Assembly (NCBI GenBank): GCA_036346205.1
Contig: JARFJB010001273.1
Coordinates: 646,501-710,500 of the forward strand
Reading direction: 5' to 3'
Source: Vesta saturnalis
Taxonomy: Eukaryota; Arthropoda; Insecta; Coleoptera; Lampyridae
DNA length: 64,000 bases
Shown: piece by piece, positions 22,151 through 34,437 of the stretch
Layout of the letters: each line of letters opens with the position of its first letter
Position numbering within the stretch: the stretch's first letter is position 1
Program-made: the position numbers and the translations under genes
Notes under the pieces: generated by a model
Told to the model about the DNA's origin: nothing
Database searches by the model: none
The model's input: only the letters and a program-made list of their open reading frames with translations

Positions 22151-24139
22151 TAGTAAGTGTAAAGTGTTTGATACTAAATTTCAATCACTTTGCGTCTTAT
22201 ATAGAACCCGCCCATTTTCACTGCAGTTGGCTTGGCTACCCGCTTACCTCGGTAGGCCTGCACACCGCTTAGTCGGTAGCGGATGTTTAAGGCGTAATAT
22301 GGAAGATTGGGAATAATCGACAGGTATACATGTTTTATCTTTTTTGTTTTTATTTACAGGTTGCGTACCGTATGCTTGGTTGTCTAAGCTTTTCTTTTTT
22401 AGATTAAATGGATGGTGACAAAGGTTGATCGGAGGGAGTTGGTTGAACAATTATTGGCTGGGACAGAATAGGAGTGGTACGCAACTAGGTGAAGAGTATG
22501 TAGGGGCGAATACGAGATTGGTGCTAATTGTACTTCTTTAGGAGGGGAAGGAGGGCTAACGTAGTTGGCTTAGCCAAAGGACAAGATATTGGAACTGCAT
22601 CTGGTATATCGGTCAGATGGGTCTAAGAGATCTGTTCATTTTATCAGATTGACGGCGTTCAGTGTAGTCATATTGCCGGTAAAAGCTAATTTTGAATCAT
22701 AACTGAGTCAGACCATCTAATTCCAGTTTTCAGTCTAGCAGAATAATCAGTCGGATAAAGGAGACTTAAATCTAGCAAAAACCTGCCCAATGTTTGCGAC
22801 CGGTGTTTATTATTCCGATGCCATAATATGGCGGTCTCGGTAAATGTCTCAAAGAACTGGTAACAAACTGACTATGTAGATAAGTGTTTGGTTACCACTT
22901 CCATTCCCTCAATGGAATTCATGGATTGTTATGACCGTTGAAGGAGATGTTTTACCTTTCCGCACATCTGTCTTATGCAGCGGTACTAATCTTGGTGGTG
23001 TAGGCTGTGATATGTTTGGCTAACTGCATATGCAGCTAGCGTTGATGCCATAAATGATGGAGGGCTTGTCCATCGGAGAGGCAGTCAGCAGTGTAGGCTG
23101 GAGGAAATTAATTTAAATAAGGATGACCTCACGGAGAAATAAGCTGATTCGGTGACAGCTCGTGCCTGTCGCCGTCAGGTACCAGCGCAAACTTATAAGA
23201 TTCCAAAATAGACTTAGCCTTATGGAGATCATACACCATGGTGTATTTTTCTATGTATGTTTTATACAAATCTAAACCATTCGTTAACACTTACAGTTAT
23301 CGTCCTCAGTAGTAACAACATCTTTTAGAATTGTTTAAGATGTTGAAAGAAATATATGAGGTATGAAAAGGTAAAAACGCGAATGTGAAGCCTGCTACTA
23401 CCACAACAGCTTGACAAAAGTGTAAAGCCAACTATGGAATACAAATTTAGTGAGGAATAACCGTAGAATGCTAACAGTGAAAAATGTCATAATCAAGGAA
23501 CCTTAACAAAATGTTATCAAATTAACTGTAAAGTTATGAAAACCTTAATTTGAAATTGATCATAGCAATCACGAATAGAAACTTAACATATCAATTAAAA
23601 GTCTAGTCAAATCTAACAAAAAAAGTAGCTTTGTTAACAATTGTGAGTGATACTTTACAGTGTACGTTTAATATAATTTTTAATTTTAATCCTAATTTTA
23701 ATTTCATATGTTTAAACATAGTAATGAGGTAATTTAACATAAAATTTTTAAAGCGTGTACTTCAAGGTCTTTGAGAGAACCCAGCAAAAAGCTTAGAGAT
23801 ACCAAAGGTAAAATAGTTTTTGTTAATAATTGTAATTGTTATTGTACAGTGAGAACACTATGTAGTACCTTTAATACGATTTCTAGTTTTAACTACATAT
23901 TATTATGGTACTGTGGTAACATGTAGTGGTAGAGCATTTACTTCAAGATCTAGGGAAAAACACGTTAAAAACCAGGACATTCCACAAGCTAAAATTAAAA
24001 TTAACACGTACCATTGTACCTTTTTTTAATTATAAAACGTCAAAACTTACTTAAACAGAGATTTTCTTCTTGCCTATTGAAACTATTAGGATGTTTGGTA
24101 TATTTTATCAAATTGAATGTTTCGATCAAAATTATTTAA

Positions 24140-24262
24140 TGCATGCTCAGCTGCTCTGGAAGACCTAATCTACATAATCTCATATGTTCCTTAAGTTCTG
24201 TATCAGAGTTACGTTTCGTGGTTCCAATGTATACTTTTCCACATGAACAAGAAAACTTATAC
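24140..24262 (-). pseudogene. PLE GIY-YIG endonuclease fragment
   Basis: The minus strand reads RMYKFSCSCGKVYIGTTKRN, then a short gap, KEHMRLCRLGLPEQ. This is the clearest copy of the three here and shows the KVYIG motif and the RLG-PEQ helix of PLE endonucleases. It is truncated at both ends. Confidence 0.85.
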
Positions 24263-24279
24263 ATCCTAGCATCCAGTTT

Positions 24280-24420
24280 AACGTGGAAAAGCAAACTAAT
24301 GAAAATTTGCCATTTCTTGACATACTAATATCTAAAAATAATAATTCACTATCTTTTAAGGTTTACAGAAAGCCGACATATCATAAATTATCAAACCAAC
24401 TTCGACGTCAAAATTGGTGT
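24280..24420 (+). pseudogene. PLE reverse transcriptase fragment
   Basis: The plus strand reads NENLPFLDILISKNNNSLSF and then KVYRKPTYHKLSNQLRRQN, parallel to the copy at 22000. Homology ends at about 24420. The same head-to-head junction with the GIY-YIG fragment occurs here, so the junction predates the tandem duplication. Confidence 0.85.
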
Positions 24421-24527
24421 AATTAAATATTTAGTGGATCGAGAAAAGTGAATTTGTGCTCCTAGGTTTTTGAAAGATGAATACAAATTTTTACAAAAAT
24501 CGCTATAAATCAAAAGATATTAATGCT

Positions 24528-24620
24528 CTGATAATCTACATCATCTCATATGTTCCTTAAGTTCTGTATCAAAGTGGTTCCAATGTATACTTTTCCACAT
24601 GAACAAGATAACTTATACAT
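24528..24620 (-). pseudogene. PLE GIY-YIG endonuclease, third short fragment
   Basis: About 90 bp repeats the 24170-24260 sequence (CTCATATGTTCCTTAAGTTC, then GTATACTTTTCCACATGAAC). It includes the KVYIG-encoding part and lies 300 bp beyond the second unit. Confidence 0.75.
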
Positions 24621-24629
24621 AATAATCTG

Positions 24630-26580
24630 CTAGATTTAACAACCATAATATGCTTAATGCTGGTACTTGGTTTTTTTTACTTTTGTAACTAATGTTACAG
24701 GTAGAAAGAAAAAATTAACTATGATGATCATCTTGCGGAATGTATAATTTATCTTGTTCATGTAAACCACCGAATTGGAACGAATTTATGTCATTACCTT
24801 TAGAAGGAATTAAATCCAAAATGGTGACGTTGCCATTTATCCAAGCAATTCTTCCATCATATGTTCAGTTTTGGAATTTGTGTTATCGGAGACCAGAAAA
24901 AGACACCAACATTGTTGTTTAGTTACGTTCGACCAGCCACTATTTCGTAAAACGTGGGAAATAGTGTGTGGAAAAGAAATGGATTATTATGACAGGATCC
25001 GGATTGTAAAACTTGTGGTCACAGATCTGTGCTAGCGTAACTGTTTCTCATATATTAGAAGATCATGCCTATTTAAGAGCCTTTAGGGTACACTTTGTAA
25101 CTTACTTGGAACTTACTATTTTGGATATGAATACGTATAGCGACTTTCACTAAACGATTTACATAGACACCTTCAAGAAATTTCTGTATGTCTAATTAAT
25201 ACTGGAACAATGTGTTCCTCACGCTAATCGAGCAGGTACCACCACCCTTACCGTGGGCGCTTAATATATTGGTCTCCGATTTTCTGAGCTCGGTAAGGAC
25301 TGCCGGCTAGCGTGTTTCCTTATCCTTAAGCTATTCTCGTCTTATTCTGTCTCTTGCCCTCTTATTGGTTTGAAAATCCAAAATTAAAAGAAAAGATAGC
25401 TGAGGTTTGCAGGATAAAAAGTACCGGACGTAAAATTTTGTTTCGTATGGATGCCCGGAAGGGTAGGGCCCAAGCGACCTCGGTCATGAAAAGTATTCAC
25501 TGATACATTATTGTAACATCTGCGGTACCAGATATAATATTAATGCTGTTCACCAATATCTTAAGAAATTACAACCTTACGTTTTCTTTCTATCTAAAAC
25601 ACAAGTCTCCTTTGAAGATTCCGATTCACCGGACTTGAATCGCCTGCAAGAGGATTTTTTCTTAGGAGAATCAAAATTAATGGTCTGGTTCAAATATTCT
25701 TGTAAAAGTTTGTGAAATTCCACTGTTGCATTTATGGGTCTCCTTAAAGTGTAGAAAGATTTGCTACTTCATGTAATCTCACAGAAATGATTTCTGAACC
25801 CACATAAATCCCTGATAAACCCAAACCATACTCCACATCTTCTGGATTTTTTTATACCAAAACCACACTGTTTATAAAACAGGTCTACTTGACCATTGTC
25901 TAATAGAAATAACTTCTACTGACCCTAATTCCTCTCTTGCTAACAGCACAAATAGATCCTTGCCGTGTTTTAAGTAAACTAAATGGAGTGATTTATGGGG
26001 TTTGTTTGCAACCTTTCTATTGCTTGAACATTGTTTTAAGTCGTTCTCATCTTTGGACATTACCTTTCCAGTACCTGAAATAAACCTCATGGGCATGGAT
26101 TTATATAATCCCAAAAAACAAAATCGTATAGGTCATTCTCGTTCGTTGCTTATGCTGGTGCAATAGTTTTGAAAAATAGATCTTGTGCCAAATGGAAATC
26201 TAATAAAACGGTCAAGAGTCATGTAGACTACGTTGGTACTAGAAATACTTGAAAAGGTGTTATCACTATAGCTAAAGTATTGTTTGAACAACGAAAATAA
26301 AGTGAACTAGCTACATCTCCTTCAGGCAGTTGTAAATTTTGATCTTTAAATAAAGTAATCAGCAAAGATTTTGCTACATCTTCATTGCTGGTTCTGTAGA
26401 CAATGTCAATCTCCTTATGAATTTATGTACTTCAAATTATAGCCTTAATGATACGGGAAAAATCTGACCCTAGTCGACTCTTCTTCATACGTTATGAAAC
26501 CAACTCAATTTCGATATAAGCTCCTACGATTACCAGTAGAATTGCTCCCAATATTCCCCCTATCTAGTCCTATCTAAGCT
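24630..26580. other. Unassigned, possibly the decayed 5' part of the LINE that follows
   Basis: Several short open stretches (for example KPPNWNEFMSLPLEGIKSKM at about 24765) match nothing I know. Just before 26580, plus-strand codons around APTITSRIAPNIPPI may be the linker before the reverse transcriptase. Endonuclease motifs were not recognised. Confidence 0.35.
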
Positions 26581-26589
26581 TACTCGATG

Positions 26590-27900
26590 TCTTCTGGGAA
26601 AATTTTCTTCATTATGCAAGTTGGAACCTTGGTATTGTGGCAACCTTGGAAATGTGGGACCCAGAAGTCTCCAATCTTACCTACTTCAATCTACACCCGA
26701 AAAACACCTACAACTATCAACCAATTGCCATCACCACTCATCACTCTTTTTCCCGATACGGTGTAAGACAGAGTCGTTCAACAGGTGATATTCTTTCATA
26801 TGTAAAGTTTGGAATAATGCATTAGGGCAACACTTGTATATATTTCAAAGCATTTGGCTAAGTTTGGAATAAGTGTTTACTTTCCAAACTTATCTCGTTT
26901 TGGGATAACTGATACGCCCGTCCTCTGGGTTTTCAGTTTTCTTGATACGTGTCGTAGTCGATGGCTTTTTTCAAAAACAAGTTGGCATTAACGTGGGCGT
27001 GCCACAGGGATGAGTTATAGCTCCCATACTTTGTCTGCTATACGTAAATTAATAAATAAATTTGGACTAATCTGATCCATTGGTTTGCTGACAACAGTGC
27101 TCTTTATTGTAGTCTCAGTTTACTCATAATGGTTAATACTTAAAATTGAAATGGCCATTTCAATCAACAACGGCACGGTATGTATCGTTGAGTGAGAAAT
27201 TAATAAGCTAGTGAAATTTAATACTAACAAAACCCAGCGTTATCTTGTATCCGCCTAAAAAGATCGAGTATTTACGGTTCTATGTATGAAAGGCTCTAAT
27301 CTTAAGCTTTTCGACCAACTACTATGTTAGGAATGACTATACCTTCAAATCTATCATCGGTTACTCATCTTATATCAGTTACTAAAGCAGCTGCTCGTAA
27401 AATAGACTTTTTGTACAGATGTAAGCAGTTCTTTGTCTCCATACAACTTTTTCTGCTATAGAAGGATCAAATTCGTCCCCATCTAGAATATAATTACCGC
27501 CTCTAGGTTGGTGTTCCCTAATACGCTGTCGATATAGTTGACCGTATTGAAGAAAGACAGACTAGGCTTATAAATGGCCCGTCCTTAACTTCTAACATGC
27601 AGTCCCTTGAGCATAGAAGAACTGTTTTAATTCTTTGTTTGTACTATCGGTCTTACAATCGTTCAGTTACATACCTTGATACGATTTTGGGATATCAATA
27701 TGCAGTATAAATCTCTACTTGAACAAAACGGAGGTAATCTACATTCTTTCACGCGGCGTCTAGGATCTGGAATGATTTCCTAGTTCCTGTTTTTTTTTTT
27801 TGCTTTATGATATTAAGGAATGTAAGGTAACTGTTCATAGGTATTGGTAATTCAATCTCCCCCTATCTAACCCCTCTTAAGTCTTTTTAATTGCTTTGGC
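26590..27900 (+). pseudogene. Jockey/CR1-type LINE reverse transcriptase, heavily decayed
   Basis: In order on the plus strand: YQPIAITTHHSF (for YRPIAIT), YGVRQSRSTGDILSYV (for YGFRxGRSTGDLLSYV), FKAFG-VWNKCLLSKL (for AFDRVWHxGLLSKL), VGINVGVPQG (for SINAGVPQGSVLSP), and a scrambled active-site region FVCWQQCSLL where FADDSTL is expected. Then FNTNKTQRYLVS and, at the C-terminus, DRIEERQTRLINGPSLTSNM, QSLEHRRTVLILCLYYRSY, ending with GSGMISLVP (for LWNSLPxSVFP). Stops and frameshifts are frequent. The metal-binding Asp pair is lost. This is an old, inactive copy. Confidence 0.85.
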
Positions 27901-28930
27901 ACGTTAGGATAAACTTAGCCTGTTCAAGACCACAATTATTTAAAAAAAAATTAAATTTGTGTATTTTGTATGTATTGTTGTGTTACCATAAACAAATATT
28001 TCTTCCGTTTCATATTAAAAATTATGTGAAAATTCACAATTGATTAAGTTTATTAAATTTGTCTTGATGATTCCGTAATCAGCGCAGGTGGTGGTTTTAT
28101 TATCCAGTATACGCAGCCTGGACTAGATCATATTTTTTACTTGTATATTACATAGTCGGTCTTGTGAAGAAATGCTCGGTGTTATGCCTAGGAGCATCCT
28201 TGGAAATGTTATGATATATATGGCAATAATGTATTTACGTTAGGGTTAGGTGCATATACATTCCACTGTGATTAGGGGTTTATCTAACTAGTAGTATACA
28301 CTATGCTACGTGTCTAGCCAACCATGTCGCATAAAATGGGGAGGAATTAGTTAGCTCGACTAGTAAATCAGCAAACGGCCCTGAGACAGCAGAGCACTCA
28401 GATAGCGTGGGTGTTTTGAAGTGTTGATAAAGAGTAAATAGATGGTTAGGTTAGTTATAAAACGAGAAAGAATTTGTAGGCAGAAAGATAAGGAGAACAG
28501 ACAAGAAATAGGCGCCACAAACTTTAAGGAAAGCAAAGATAAATTATTAGTTCCTGGAAGAGAGTCCCTGTAAAACCAGGGAAGAAACCGGAAAAACAGA
28601 TAAACGACAATTCCCTTACCAAGCGTAAATTTATCTATAAATTTACCAACAATAAATAAACTTCGTAAATTTTAATATCTATATATAATAACAGTACATG
28701 CCTATACCAATATGCAATTTTACCACAACCTGATCTGATTATCACAATGTGAAACACTAAAGATTCATAATTAACATATTTTTCAAAATGATTAGCGAAG
28801 AGGGCAAGTCGCGAGATTTTACGGTTGATAAACGCACCTTTAATCAATTTAGCTAATTTAATAAAAGAACGTATTACCCCTCTCTGCTACGCTGAAAGAT
28901 CTTTCATAAAACGTAACCCTAAAAGTTAAA

Positions 28931-28933
<3 letters not shown>

Positions 28934-28968
<35 letters not shown>
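28934..28968. repeat. (AT)n microsatellite
   Basis: About 17 TA units. Confidence 0.9.
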
Positions 28969-28973
<5 letters not shown>

Positions 28974-30426
28974 GATAACCGCAATAGTTTACGTTAGAAA
29001 GGTAACACTTCAATTTGCCTTTCGTTTCACAATATTCAAGCATAAACCCTCCCTTACAATGACAAATTCAAATATACGTAGATCATCGGAGAATCTTTAC
29101 GAAACTTAAATGGATTCGGAGATCAAGATGACACCGAAGTTGCAATAAAGGTAAACAATGTAACTATTAAAAATGTTTTGTAATATGATTAATTGAAAGA
29201 CACTTTAGTGTAGATACTGTAGTTATCCCTGCGGAAGGAAGCGTGTAACCGATGATAGGTTAAGAGGTAGATTCAGCAATACAATGTTTATTAGTACGTA
29301 ATGGAGCAATCTAACCTTATGATGGACGAGCACTGCAGTAGTTAATACCGTTTAAATTCCATCCTCGTAATTGCAGCACAGCTACCAGTAATCACTTACG
29401 AGCAGTCAAGAGCATATCGTAGCAAAACTAAAAGCGAGGCGAAAGGTACACTAACGGATATTCAACGACTATGTAAACGAAGAGAATAACAGATGAGAAG
29501 AAAAAGCGGAAAAAGCTAGAAATAAGGTAAGACATATAATAGCAATTTATTTCTATAACGTTGTTTTACCTCTATAGATCGAAGACGAGCTATATGTGAT
29601 AATTTACCACGAACTAGTTAAATATACTTCTTTCAATTTAAATATCGTATTTTAAGCCTAAAATAAAGATTCTAGTTATAACGAGATTGAAGAAAGCCGA
29701 GCTAATTTACCATGTGTGTGTAAGTAACATTTTTTTTATATCCCCAACCATAGCGACTAATATTATTTCACCAAATGAAGTCATATTGAAAATGGCACTA
29801 GTAGATTTATTTTTAAGAACTTGTATAAAATAAATATAAATGCGTAAATACAGAAAATTTAGATCATTTTGGTAGAGAAATAAGTAACTAGTAAACCGAA
29901 GTAAATAACAATGCTAGCTATTCAGGCTACAGATACATTTTGGTTTTACCAAACAGTAATAATCAGGGAAAATTTATTGAATCGACCAGAAAGTATCCGA
30001 CATCGATTTTTGCACGGTACAGCTAGGAGAACGTTTCTGTACTTTGCTGTCACAGGTTTCCTTTTTGTAAAAACTTACAGTGAAGTAAAACTAATTTCCT
30101 CCCAATTTTGCTTGTGCAGCACATTAAAAGCATATCTTCGATTGGTTGAACGAGTTGCGGGGGTTAGATAGGATTGGAGATTATAGGCATGTTGTGTATA
30201 TTCAATACAAGAGAAAATTTTAATATGCTGTAAATTAGTCTTAATTAGTAAAAAAAGCAAATTAATATGTGATGAAGAAGGCTATGTAAGATCCAGATCA
30301 GATTATTGTTTATTGTGTATACAGCGTACATTTTCCTTCGAGTTTGGTAAATTCTATTACAATGCTAAAACGAAGGTTACCGTGGTAGGTTGTCGTGTAT
30401 TTATTATTATTTTTTTTACAAATTAA

Positions 30427-30461
30427 GACGTTTCTGTAACGACTACAGTTATCGTCTTCAG
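30427..30461 (-). other. Hammerhead-core-like motif of PLE type
   Basis: The minus strand reads CTGAAGA, then CGATAACTGTAGTCGTTACA, then GAAACGTC. CTGANGA, a stem-loop, then GAAAC is the order of a hammerhead core. Pairing next to the core is imperfect (a C where G is standard after CTGANGA), so self-cleavage is doubtful. Related motifs lie at 21361-21394, 23278-23309 and 62701-62727. Confidence 0.35.
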
Positions 30462-31555
30462 TCAATGGTCATAGTTTATGAAAATTAATCATGAGTGATA
30501 ATTACTTACTTCGTCCTTAAATATTAATATTAAGGAGGTTTTAATCAACTTTCTATCGTGCATAGAATTTTTTCACGTCACTACCATTCTTACTATAAAT
30601 TTGTTGCGTTATATATATTATATTTGACGATATCTTCTACTTCCCCCAACCCGTGTAAAATTGCGAAAAAAAGGCCATCTACAATGCTTATCAATAGTGC
30701 GCAACAGTTGAATTACATAAAATTATATTACCAAAAATAATTTTTTCACAATGTCCCCCGCGCTTGTAAAACTTGGTAAATCGCAAATCTGTTGGCATCA
30801 GTTTGGAATTCTACAGGTCCAATATAGCACAGTAGTTAGGAATGATGATACGTCAACATTCTATATTTTATAGTAGGTTATTATTATACTCCCCCCCTCC
30901 CCGAACCCCTCTTTAATAAAATTAACAATTAGCAACAAGTTTTGAAATAAGCAGTAGGTGATGAAAGATATAATTATATAAAATTTGAGAGACAGTTAGA
31001 AAAAATACATACATTGTGATATAAAATGGTTTAATTATTCCAATGCTCAAAAAACGGTTTAAAAGCAAAATTAGAAAAATACGAATAAAAACATTCTTCT
31101 CAGTGAACAGAATGTATTTAAGTAAACACATTATAATTATGTAAAATGTCGTGGGAAAAAGCACTATCATTAATTGCAATATAATAATGGTTGACCGAAA
31201 AGTTTGAAAACTAATGCGAAAAGTATGAATACAAACATTCCATACAATACCTAATTTTTAATTCATTTATCCACGACGAAGTCCGACTTAGCATTAAATT
31301 ATGACATTGTTTGCTTTGAATGTATTCTTGCCCTTATAAATCCATCCCACAAACGAAAGTAGATTCTTCAGTCACCAACTTGTAAAGATCCAGCTTAACT
31401 TTACTAAAATTCATGTAATTAATTTTTTTAATTGCCCTACAGTAATTAAGATAGGTACAGTTGTTTAAAATTAAAACCCATTACAAAAGATTGCGCGATA
31501 TTGCACCATAAATAATTAATTTCAATCTCCTCCGACGTAGATATTAAAAAGCATA

Positions 31556-32470
31556 AAATGCTATTACGTCCGAGAACCCTCAGCCAATCACAGCCAGAGG
31601 ACCCCTGCATAGAAGCCGGATCCACCCACCGCGAATCAGCAATAAAAACGCGTTTATCCTGAATCATCGTGCATTTTTAGTCGCTTTACTTCGCCGCCGT
31701 CACCAGTCAATCAGCTTTGTACAATCAAACTGCTGGTTGAGTTACGCTAAGGTTAATAGCACGTAAGTTTTATTGCACCACGTTTCTAAAACATTACACC
31801 AGACACCTAGAGAAACGACGGCTGCAGAGCCTGAAGGTATCTAACCGTTCCAGTACACACACTAGAAGTATACGCTGGGCTGTATAGCCTGAAGTTACCT
31901 TCTGCAACCAGTACACACACTAGAAGTAGACGACAGCCTGTAAAGCCTGAAGTTGCCTTCGACACACATACACACAAACCAGGACATTGGTACTTCGGAC
32001 TAACGCCCAGAAGGCATCTTTCATTTACTCCAGCGGCAAGAAGGGTACTCGCTCAAATTCTAACGCTCCACCAGGTAGAACCTTTGGTACAGCAGTCGAC
32101 GTGCTGGACCCAGAATCTTAGCAAGGTCTCTCCATTAACCAGATATTACACATACAATACACCGACCTGATCCTGAGGAAAATAGCATTACAAACAAGCG
32201 ACGCCTTGACCTAGAGGTAATCCCAATACCAGAAGCCGCATTCGTAGAGATCACCCGCGTGATCCTCCAGATATAAAGACGAACCCGTGGTGCGTCTACG
32301 TGATAAATTACATTAAACGTGCTCCTGCGTCTCGCAATCGCACATAAATCACTTACTTGAAACACCTACATTCCGTCGGAAACAATTCTCAGAATTGTTC
32401 AATTTATTACACGCAGTCCTAAAAGGTCGTGTAAACTCCGTCCGATTAATTCGTTTATAACAATTAATAA
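31556..32470. other. GC-richer block with 58-bp subrepeats, unknown class
   Basis: The base composition is clearly richer in G and C than the flanks. Three imperfect tandem units of about 58 bp (31812-31975) share GCCTGAAG and CCAGTACACACACTAGAAGTA. A TATAAA-like word lies near 32272 and AATAAA near 32467. It could be a solo LTR or a long untranslated region of the multicopy gene fragment immediately upstream on the minus strand (32480-33275). I cannot decide from sequence alone. Confidence 0.4.
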
Positions 32471-32479
32471 AGAAGCAAT

Positions 32480-33275
32480 CACCATTAACAACAGCGTGCC
32501 ATATGTCGAACAGATATTTTGATCTGTACTGAGATTTTTGGAAACGGTCTGAGGAAGAGCGGGTAAGCTTACATCAGTTTTTCAAAATTAACTATGCTTA
32601 GTTTTTCACACGATTCTAACGTCCGCCCAAGTAGACATCAAAATCCTCGGGGTTCAGAGGTTTGGTCATCTAAATGTTAAAAAAGGTGGCAAAGGGGTAG
32701 ATCATTTCCGTGCAGCATACCGACTAACCACCGAAGGGGTCGGCCACAATATTTCTCCAGTAATCTAATTACACCTCCGTTAACTCCAGTTCCATCACAG
32801 CCAATTGCTGCCAACTGGGTAATGTAGATTTCGTTATCGTTAAAAAAGGCAATGATACTTCAATTAAGGTCTTTAGCAGAACCCGAACTAAGCATGGCAT
32901 GTCCTAAATATTGACGACCTGGTTCTTGCATTAACGTTGTGTTCTTCAACTATGGATTGGCGGTAATATTTGGCATCCTTTTTCACTTGCACTTGAAGAA
33001 AGTTTATCCTTTAACTGCAAGCGATTTTTCTGCCGTTCTAACCTTAGTCCGGTCAATTACTGTGCAAATATCTTCTGTTGAAACACCATGTCTGTTACTG
33101 CTAAGTGAGGTTAGGTTTAAGCTGATTTGTGAAGATTTTACATTAGTTTCATCGTAGAAGTAGATGTCGAAGGGTCTCAATCTATTTCTAGTTGTGGGTC
33201 CGTAGAACTGGTAGTTTCACTTATTACAGAAGACAGGTTCTATATTGATATACGACCCACAGAATTTGAAGGTTT
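32480..33275 (-). pseudogene. Uncharacterised multicopy gene family, C-terminal-side fragment
   Basis: The minus-strand translation gives LTSLSSNRHGVSTEDICTVI and then DRTKVRTAEKSLAVK. Later blocks are FNDNEIYITQLAAIGCDGTG, then VNGGVIRLLEKYCGRPLRWL, VGMLHGNDLPLCHLF, and finally SKYLFDIWHAVVNGDC. From memory, arthropods and other animals carry many copies of an uncharacterised protein with the order RxGVSDR, VIDRxKxRRxR, IGCDGT, GGVIRLLE, RPLxWxVxxLHxNELPLRHLF and LSTDQxYLYDxCxAxxSG. Every block here aligns with that order. Stops and frameshifts are present. A probable N-terminal exon of the same family lies at 38167-38427 on the same strand, separated by the Mutator-like element at 33961-37816. 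The function of the family is unknown to me; it may be a domesticated or active transposon protein. Confidence 0.65.
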
Positions 33276-33950
33276 TTTATTTACGGGTACGTACATGAGA
33301 GTGTTCTAAATACGATTTAATCAAAAAATTTGCGGATGATTCATATTAATTTGAAAAAAAACCGAAAATAAAACTATTGCTATGAATCCATAAGCTATTG
33401 TGGTTACATTTTGTTTGGTTATGTGTATCGGTTTACGATTTACCACGCAACAGTATTGCACAAGATGCGCTTTTTTATATTAAATATGGATAAGAGGCTA
33501 AGGGATAACTGTCGCGAAAAGGATGTCGGGGTGAGTCAGATAGGATAGAGTAGCTTTTAGTTTTTTTCTTTTTACACGCTTTAAACTGTTGACAAAGACA
33601 ACTGTTTTTGTTTTTACAATCTTGCTTATTTTCGTAATGAACTTATTATGAAGAAGGTAGCATGATTATTAAAATAGAATGCTATTTAAATTATTACATT
33701 TCTTTTAGTTTCCATTTTGTTTGTTGGAAGGTTGTGTTGTGTTCCACAACAGATATTTACTTATTTTAATACAAAAACATCTATTTATATTGATGGACTT
33801 GTAAATGTGATCTCATTGTACAGTTTTGAATTATTTTAAAATACATTTTGACTGGTTTTAGTTATTTTAAAAGCTTGCGTATTGATGGGCAAGAATAGTT
33901 GGTAACTTTAGTGGCCGAAAAGCTCGTAGTAGGGAACGTATAGCGGAGGT

Positions 33951-33960
33951 GACCCGGGAA
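33951..33960. repeat. Candidate target-site duplication, left of Mutator-like element
   Basis: GACCCGGGAA here and GACCGGGAA at 37817-37825 directly flank the inverted repeats. About 9-10 bp is the usual duplication size for Mutator-like elements. Confidence 0.6.
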
Positions 33961-34437
33961 GCGAACCCCTGTACAGTTCAGAGCGCGTGGTCTACAAGAT
34001 CCTCTGTATCATTCGGGGCTTTGTTTATGATTACGTCTGCATCGCGTTGGACAAATCCCAGTGCAATACAGAGTTACTTTGAATTCCTTGAAATTGTGAG
34101 CATATTTATGAATCGAACAGTGGAGTAATATTAGAGTGATTTTTTTTGCTCATCGGTGGTTTGTGTGTGTTGTGAAAGTGCCAAAGCATTTTAATAGGTA
34201 GTAGATGTAAGGAGCAGAACGTGATTGATTAAAAAAAATACAGCCTTGTGTTTACGGTCTTTACTTATTTGGATCACAATCCGGCAACGCTGCCGCTAGC
34301 GTATGCCATTCGAAGGAGATTACGTGCATCGGAAATTGTTTGGGGTTTAGTTTATATTATGGTTTATTTAGTTTAGGTTCTTGTAGTTGCAGTTTAAAGA
34401 AGTTTATGCTCTGCTGATAGTATAAAAAAATTTTGCA

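Larger units (their letters stand above)
22160..24425. mobile_element. Penelope-like element fragment, tandem unit 2
   Basis: Second direct copy of 20690-22150. It carries about 375 bp of extra sequence (22270-22645) inserted between the CTTATATAGAACCC and CAGATTGACGGCGTTC landmarks. It ends in the same GIY-YIG(-)/RT(+) junction. Confidence 0.75.
27910..31550. other. AT-rich DNA with no recognised gene
   Basis: About 3.6 kb without convincing coding sequence. It includes the (AT)n at 28934-28968 and one PLE-type 3' motif at 30427-30461. A slightly GC-richer part (28100-28620) shows nothing identifiable. Confidence 0.5.

Noticed and set aside
25872..26114. 80-codon minus-strand frame
   Set aside because: It lies in the region I suspect is the decayed 5' part of a plus-strand LINE. 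No motif is recognised in either direction.
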